Shown in pieces: positions 23,475-27,255 of a DNA stretch of 27,255 nt (position 1 is the first letter of the stretch; each line of letters opens with the position of its first letter). The notes beneath the pieces are model-generated. The model did no database searches and had not been told where the DNA came from. It saw only the letters and a list, made by a program, of their open reading frames with translations. This stretch comes from a virus: positions 1 through 27,255 of IMG/VR virus record IMGVR_UViG_3300047557_000497, one strand, 5' to 3'. A program made the translations under genes and the position numbers.

Positions 23475-25017
23475 GTCTTACCTTATTGATTGCACTTGAT
23501 GATGACGATACCTGAGCCGCCTGTGCCGCCGGGGTTTGGTGTTGTTGATGCACCGCCACCTCCACCACCAGTGTTTGCTGTACCGTTTATAGCATTTCCT
23601 CCTACCGGCCCGCCGTCGCCGCCGCCACCTGTACCGCCTACACCTTTATTCCCGCCATAGTCAGTGTTAGCACCTCCGCCTCCACCTCCGGAATATGTCG
23701 TTGAAATTCCAGAAATACTAGAGGCAGTTCCATTTCCACCTTTTCCGGATATGCCTGTGCCACTATTACCAGTTTGCCCTACCTCACTTGCGCCGCCGCC
23801 CCCACCAGAAGCATAAGGTGAAGAAAATGCTCCACCAGCGCCGCCGTTATTTCCTTGGGATGGTGAAGTAACCGGGGTATTTCCAGCGCCAGCAGTTCCT
23901 CCAGAATATCCACCACCACCAGACCCGCCAGCAGCTCCGTTCGGTGCACCACCACTACCACCAGCACCACCTCCATTAGAAGTTATAGTGCTGAGCGTCG
24001 AATTTCCGCCGTTGGTATTTGTAGCTCCACCAGCGCCAACCGTTACAGTGTATTCAGTTCCAGCAGTTACAGCCAAAGCTGATCCGGTTCTAAAACCACC
24101 GGCACCGCCGCCGCCAGATGATGAACTAGAACCACCGCCACCACCGCCAGCCACAACCAGATAATCCACTGTTGTCACGCCGACAGGAGCGACCCACTTC
24201 TGGGTAGAGCGGAATACATAAATGGATTGCGAGGGTGCGATATACCGGATAATGACAATGCCAGAGCCGCCTGCGCCGCCGTTTCCTGAGTTTGCGCCGC
24301 CGCCACCTCCGCCACCAGTGTTAGCTGTCCCATTGCTACCTGCGGTTGTCGAAGGGGCTGATCCATTACCTCCACCACCCACACCTCCTAACCCGGCGGT
24401 TCCGCCAGCAGGGCCAACTGCTCCACCGCCGCCACCACCAGCATAAGTAACAGATGCCCCCGAAAGTGTAGACGCAGTTCCAGCGCCACCGTTACCAGCG
24501 ACTAAATTGCTCGGGCCAGAACTATTTCCGCCTCCAGCACTAGCGCCACCGCCGCCACCAGCTCCACTTTGGCCTGCTGTATTTCCACCATTACCACCAG
24601 CATTACCTTGTGATGGAGTTGTTGATGGCGTATTTCCTGCCCCGCCAGTATAAGTAGCAGGCCCAGAACCTCCACCACCGCCACCAGAACCGCCAGCAGC
24701 TCCGTTGTTTAAAGACTGCGCACCGCGTCCACCACCATTTGAAGTTATGGCGCTAAATATTGAGTTTCCGCCGTTGCTTCCAGCGCCGCTTCCAGAAGCC
24801 CCAGTTCCGCCAGAACCTACGGTAATTGAATACGTAGCCCCCGGAGTTACAGGAAGCGCAGTTCCAGTTCTAAAACCTCCTGCACCGCCACCACCACCAA
24901 CGTCATATCCAACTCCACCGCCACCACCAACCACAAGGTAATCAACAGCAGTCACACCCGCAGGCGCAGTCCAGTAGCCGGATGCAGTAAAGGTCTGGAC
25001 AACAGTTACCCCTCTAG
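21783..25017 (-). repeat. Four tandem homologous glycine-rich modules across two genes
   Basis: Modules lie at roughly 24235-25017, 23489-24220, 22543-23337 and 21783-22537. On the + strand each carries a near-identical AGTTCTAAAACC-type block (at about 24866, 24086, 23202 and 22401; encodes GFRTG) and a GTAxTCCAC block (encodes VDYLV). They are long, low-complexity and rich in CCACCGCC on the + strand. The repeats provide homology for recombination between modules. Confidence 0.7.
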
Positions 25018-25114
25018 GCCAACTGCCAAGATTCCAGATACCCGAAGCAAAGCCGGGCGTATACAGCGGAGAACTCGCGCTGATAATGTTGCCGGGATAC
25101 CCGTGAATTGCCAT
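23483..25114 (-). CDS. Glycine-rich tail fibre / adhesin, copy 2 (543 aa, two modules)
   Basis: This paralogue of the 565-residue protein has a different N terminus (MAIHGYPGNIISASSPLYTP, then ASGIWNLGSW). The first 35 or so residues probably dock to the tail, and SGIW is shared with copy 1. It has two modules: about 36-293 (YWTAPAGVTAVDYLVVGGG to GGSGIVIIRYIAPSQ) and about 296-543 (KWVAPVGVTTVDYLVVAGGG to GGSGIVIIKCNQ). Glycine dominates, with serine, alanine and asparagine. AAGGG lies before ATG 25114. Two adjacent paralogues could form one hetero-oligomeric tip or give alternative receptor binding. Confidence 0.75.
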   Translation of the reverse strand: MAIHGYPGNIISASSPLYTPGFASGIWNLGSWPRGVTVVQTFTASGYWTAPAGVTAVDYLVVGGGGGVGYDVGGGGGAGGFRTGTALPVTPGATYSITVGSGGTGASGSGAGSNGGNSIFSAITSNGGGRGAQSLNNGAAGGSGGGGGGSGPATYTGGAGNTPSTTPSQGNAGGNGGNTAGQSGAGGGGGASAGGGNSSGPSNLVAGNGGAGTASTLSGASVTYAGGGGGGAVGPAGGTAGLGGVGGGGNGSAPSTTAGSNGTANTGGGGGGGANSGNGGAGGSGIVIIRYIAPSQSIYVFRSTQKWVAPVGVTTVDYLVVAGGGGGGSSSSSGGGGAGGFRTGSALAVTAGTEYTVTVGAGGATNTNGGNSTLSTITSNGGGAGGSGGAPNGAAGGSGGGGYSGGTAGAGNTPVTSPSQGNNGGAGGAFSSPYASGGGGGASEVGQTGNSGTGISGKGGNGTASSISGISTTYSGGGGGGANTDYGGNKGVGGTGGGGDGGPVGGNAINGTANTGGGGGGASTTPNPGGTGGSGIVIIKCNQ

Positions 25115-25123
25115 GTTCTACCC

Positions 25124-25525
25124 TTACGAGCTGATCTGTTCGTAGCTGACTGAGAAAGTAATTGCGCTGTTCGTGCCGCTAGACACCACAATAGCCTTGT
25201 CTTCCAACAGATAAGTAGCCGTGGTCTTGTCCATCACGATCAGCGACGCATACGCAGGAACTGAGATGTTCGATGCAATCGGGAACGTGTTCGACGATCC
25301 AGTGACAACAGCCGTGCCAGCAGCAGAATTGCCACTGGTAAAGATTGCCACACTGACGTTCGCCGCCGTGTTCGTCTGGTTTGCAGCCACAATCTGGTCA
25401 AGCTTGAATACATTGCCTGAACCAGAGGTGTTTGTCACCAAGATAAAACTAGCCGTGTTCGCAGGGGTCAGATAGGTAGTCTGACCGTAAATCTGCGTAA
25501 CGTTAACGATATTAGGGTTTGCCAT
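25124..25525 (-). CDS. Small virion/tail-associated beta protein (133 aa)
   Basis: The opening MANPNIVNVTQIYGQTTYLT is typical, from memory, of a family of small structural proteins in marine phages. The rest consists of alternating beta strands rich in T, S, A, V and N (FKLDQIVAANQTNTAANVSV, SNISVPAYASLIVMDK), consistent with a beta-sandwich that may decorate the head or tail. AAGGAG at 25534-25539 is nine bases from ATG 25525. It lies between the 221-residue protein and the adhesin genes. A fibre-attachment or decoration role is inference. No signal sequence or catalytic residues are visible. Confidence 0.7.
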   Translation of the reverse strand: MANPNIVNVTQIYGQTTYLTPANTASFILVTNTSGSGNVFKLDQIVAANQTNTAANVSVAIFTSGNSAAGTAVVTGSSNTFPIASNISVPAYASLIVMDKTTATYLLEDKAIVVSSGTNSAITFSVSYEQISS

Positions 25526-25537
25526 TTTAGTAACTCC

Positions 25538-26203
25538 TTAGAAGCCGAAGATCATGGCCATCGCTATGGCCTTGCCTGTTGATACGCCAGCCGATTGAGC
25601 TTGGCTAACCCAAGTCGTGCCGTTACTGGTCAAAACATTGCCGCTTGCGCCGGGTGCCACAAAATTTACCGCAGATGTATTGTTGCCAATCATCACGCTG
25701 TTGGCCGTCAGGTTTGCCCTGCCAGTGCCGCCGCTTGCCACGCCCAGCGCATTTGTAATTGTCACATTACTTGCAGCAAATTCGGTAATGTAATTGACCG
25801 CCTGTGCCACATTGATGGAATCGTTATAGATAATCATGTTCCTACCGGCTGGCACCGTTACGGTAGTACCTGTCGGTGCGGCATTGGTGCCGTTAGAAAT
25901 CACAACCGAGTTTGATAGGTTGTTGACTATCAAATACTGCTTCTCTATCGCAGGGATAAACAGCGTCTGCTGGTTGGTAATAGTGCCAACCAAATTCAAT
26001 TCCAGATTACGTGCGACCTGACTAGCGTTTGTGTCTGTCAGGGCAATTGCTACGTTAGAGCTTGCAAACGTGACGTTGGCAGAACCAGTGATGGCTTCTT
26101 CCAAGGCTGTGCCAAGGTTCGTGTTGGTGGTAGCACCCCACGTACCTGCCTGATCGCCAGTGCCGATCAGCTCAATCTTTAACGAGGAATATGTACTAGC
26201 CAT
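25538..26203 (-). CDS. Tail fibre-associated protein (221 aa)
   Basis: The N terminus MASTYSSLKIELIGTGDQAG then TWGATTNTNLGTALEEAITG belongs to a common phage tail-protein type, as I recall. It is followed by beta strands (LTDTNASQVARNLELNLVGT, IEKQYLIVNNLSNSVVISNG, VTVPAGRNMIIYN) and then VASGGTGRANLTANSVMIGN with LTSNGTTWVSQ, the GGTG/‘ready-made loop’ motif often found at fibre ends. It ends in a hydrophobic tail AIAMAMIFGF. AAGGAA precedes ATG 26203. It is likely part of the tail fibre or its baseplate-like hub. It is adjacent to the repeat protein and adhesins. Structural role confident, exact position not. Confidence 0.72.
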   Translation of the reverse strand: MASTYSSLKIELIGTGDQAGTWGATTNTNLGTALEEAITGSANVTFASSNVAIALTDTNASQVARNLELNLVGTITNQQTLFIPAIEKQYLIVNNLSNSVVISNGTNAAPTGTTVTVPAGRNMIIYNDSINVAQAVNYITEFAASNVTITNALGVASGGTGRANLTANSVMIGNNTSAVNFVAPGASGNVLTSNGTTWVSQAQSAGVSTGKAIAMAMIFGF

Positions 26204-26212
26204 GATTCTTCC

Positions 26213-27121
26213 TTACTCAATGGTATTTATAATCCGCCAACTTACATTCTGACTGTCGTCAACAAACTCCCACAAGAACCTGCGAGTTACCCTGTCTGTT
26301 GCGGTCACTGACTCAGATATCGTGACCCTGACCGTTCCTGTAATTCCTAACTCTTCTGATGCTACCGTGCTTTCCTGCACCGACGACTGGAATATACCCA
26401 ACGTCGATATCAACTCGGAAGCAGTTATCGCCTCCTGTATGGCGGTCTGCAACACAACCTGGCCGCTCATCGCCACGTTAGCATTTGCACTTTCCACGAC
26501 AAACGCAGGAACACCAAACGCGCTTGTCAGAGAATCGTTGCCGGTAGCCGACTCCGAGACTATTGCTGCAAACGACGGTACGCTGCTTACCACCTCGCTC
26601 ACCGCCGCAGACTCGCTGACGTTGGCCGGGAACTGTGGTGTAGCGCGAACCGTCTCACTTGCCGTCACAGACTCTGCTATCGACGTACCAAGTATTACAT
26701 TCGTGCTGACAGTCTCAGAGCCAACCACCGACTCGTTAATCCTGCCACCTATGACAAAGAGCGATGAAACCGTTTCACTTACCGTAGCAGACTCTGACGT
26801 GCGAGCTACCAGAATCTGCGCCGCTGCTACCGTTTCCGAACCAGTGACCGTTTCAGCCACAGATACGGGGAAAATCTTTTCGCTTGCTACCGTGTCGCTG
26901 GCAACTACAGACTCTGCAACAGAGGCCAAGATCGCCGGGTTCTCGTTGTAGATGACCTGATCAGATGCGCTGACCAAACCACCATCACCTAGCCCCCAAC
27001 CAGCCTGCCCCCACTGACCGTTGCCCCAGCCGGCATTAGTGACGAGCGGGTAGTAGACTGAACAGCCCCACCCTGCTTCGCCCCATGTACCGCTGCTGTA
27101 GCCGCCATCGACAATAGCCAC
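26213..27121 (-). CDS. Repeat-containing tail/fibre protein (302 aa, eleven 20-residue repeats)
   Basis: This starts at GTG 27121 with GGAG six bases before. Residues 1-48 are rich in Trp and Gly (GTWGEAGWG, GQWGQAGWG), possibly an attachment cap. Residues 67-286 are eleven consecutive 20-residue repeats with consensus xVxESVTASETV followed by eight variable, largely hydrophobic positions. The C terminus (287-302) is VDDSQNVSWRIINTIE. Strict spacing suggests a repetitive beta-solenoid or fibre shaft. No enzyme motif is visible. It lies upstream of other tail-fibre genes in the operon. Fibre identity is inferred from context and periodicity. Confidence 0.72.
   Translation of the reverse strand: MAIVDGGYSSGTWGEAGWGCSVYYPLVTNAGWGNGQWGQAGWGLGDGGLVSASDQVIYNENPAILASVAESVVASDTVASEKIFPVSVAETVTGSETVAAAQILVARTSESATVSETVSSLFVIGGRINESVVGSETVSTNVILGTSIAESVTASETVRATPQFPANVSESAAVSEVVSSVPSFAAIVSESATGNDSLTSAFGVPAFVVESANANVAMSGQVVLQTAIQEAITASELISTLGIFQSSVQESTVASEELGITGTVRVTISESVTATDRVTRRFLWEFVDDSQNVSWRIINTIE
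26264..26923 (-). repeat. Eleven 60-bp coding repeats (20-residue period)
   Basis: Each 60-bp unit encodes 20 residues with a conserved core (ES at positions 4-5, SETV-like at 9-12). Protein conservation exceeds DNA identity: units differ at many bases, so the array is old or under selection. A partial degenerate unit with ASDQV precedes it (residues about 47-66). Confidence 0.75.
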
Positions 27122-27124
27122 TCA

Positions 27125-27255
27125 TTACTCCACGGCTACGATCTGATCTGCCGTGAACCAACGCTCTGCCGGGGTGCCGTCAGTGTTCGTCCACTCCACC
27201 AAATAATAGATCGTGCCGTCATCGTCCATCCGCATCTTAGTGATCGGTCCTTGCG
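27125..27255 (-). CDS. Small hypothetical protein, C-terminal end only (partial)
   Basis: This - strand frame stops at TAA (27127-27125) and is open to the right edge, giving at least 42 residues. The visible sequence contains GPITKMRMDDDGTIYYLVEW and ends AERWFTADQIVAVE. The pattern suggests a small beta-rich (SH3-like) domain, with strands TIYYLVEW and ERWFTADQIV, but this is only a guess. Its last codon GAG and the stop supply the GGAG site for the GTG start of the repeat protein, so the two genes are coupled. ATG codons lie inside, but it probably continues beyond the window. Function unknown. Confidence 0.5.
   Translation of the reverse strand, partial: QGPITKMRMDDDGTIYYLVEWTNTDGTPAERWFTADQIVAVE

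Noticed and set aside
24222-24446. Proline-rich + strand ORFs opposite the glycine-rich adhesins
   Set aside because: Glycine codons read in antisense give proline, so these are artefacts of low-complexity GGN codons.
21783-25017. CRISPR-like or microsatellite array in the CCACCGCC-rich region
   Set aside because: Periodicity is irregular and explained by glycine codons; there are no equal spacers or palindromic repeats.
1-27255. tRNA genes, integrase, attachment sites or insertion sequences
   Set aside because: None seen: there is no spacer large enough for a tRNA between genes, and no recombinase motif in any convincing frame.

Overview
The window is part of a tailed-phage genome (Caudoviricetes, probably a podovirus from an uncultured aquatic lineage). 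The evidence is a tightly packed late module: tail fibres, a lysis cassette, a tail-nozzle-like protein and a row of very large, low-complexity ejection-type proteins. There are no host housekeeping genes, rRNA, tRNA, IS elements or CRISPR arrays. Base composition is roughly balanced and slightly GC-rich. Several proteins (the small one at 20536-20901, the 2OG oxygenase, the tail proteins opening MASTYSSLK and MANPNIVNV) resemble, from memory, types common in marine and freshwater metagenomic phages. No search was run and the host cannot be named from the sequence.

Layout. Positions 1-2808 (+ strand) hold a short run of overlapping accessory genes. First is a thiamine-diphosphate (TPP) enzyme of the acetolactate-synthase fold, split into two ORFs and cut by the left edge. 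A short-chain NAD-dependent epimerase/reductase follows, then an NrdR-like zinc ribbon, a 65-residue unknown and a Ref-like HNH nuclease. The first three ORFs look like a cell-surface sugar cassette. From 2780 to the right edge everything is on the - strand. In transcription order (right to left) it reads: the tail of a small protein, a 20-residue-repeat protein, two tail/fibre-associated proteins, two paralogous glycine-rich adhesins, an 86-residue unknown, a 2OG-Fe(II) oxygenase, a 121-residue phage protein, two overlapping membrane proteins, a holin-like protein, a GH19 endolysin, a tail-nozzle (P22 gp10-like) protein, a C1q-like tail protein, a 1142-residue structural protein, a T7 gp13-like acyltransferase, and three proteins in the positions of T7 gp14, gp15 and gp16, the last being a 2104-residue polyvalent protein.

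How it works together. Neighbouring genes on the - strand overlap by a few bases or are separated by at most 40 bp, apart from one 145-bp out-of-frame overlap. The whole block therefore looks like one late operon with translational coupling and no visible internal promoter or terminator. The inferred roles are receptor binding (fibres), lysis, tail closure, and ejection of large proteins with the DNA. The two transcription units converge and overlap by 29 bp at 2780-2808.

Most interesting structure: exact 20-residue periodicity in the protein at 26213-27121; four homologous glycine-rich modules in two adjacent adhesins, with DNA-level repeats; an AT-rich island that coincides with a ParB-like domain inside the giant protein; a short glycine motif recurring in three neighbouring virion proteins; DUF4214-like repeats in the 1142-residue protein; and the split TPP enzyme.
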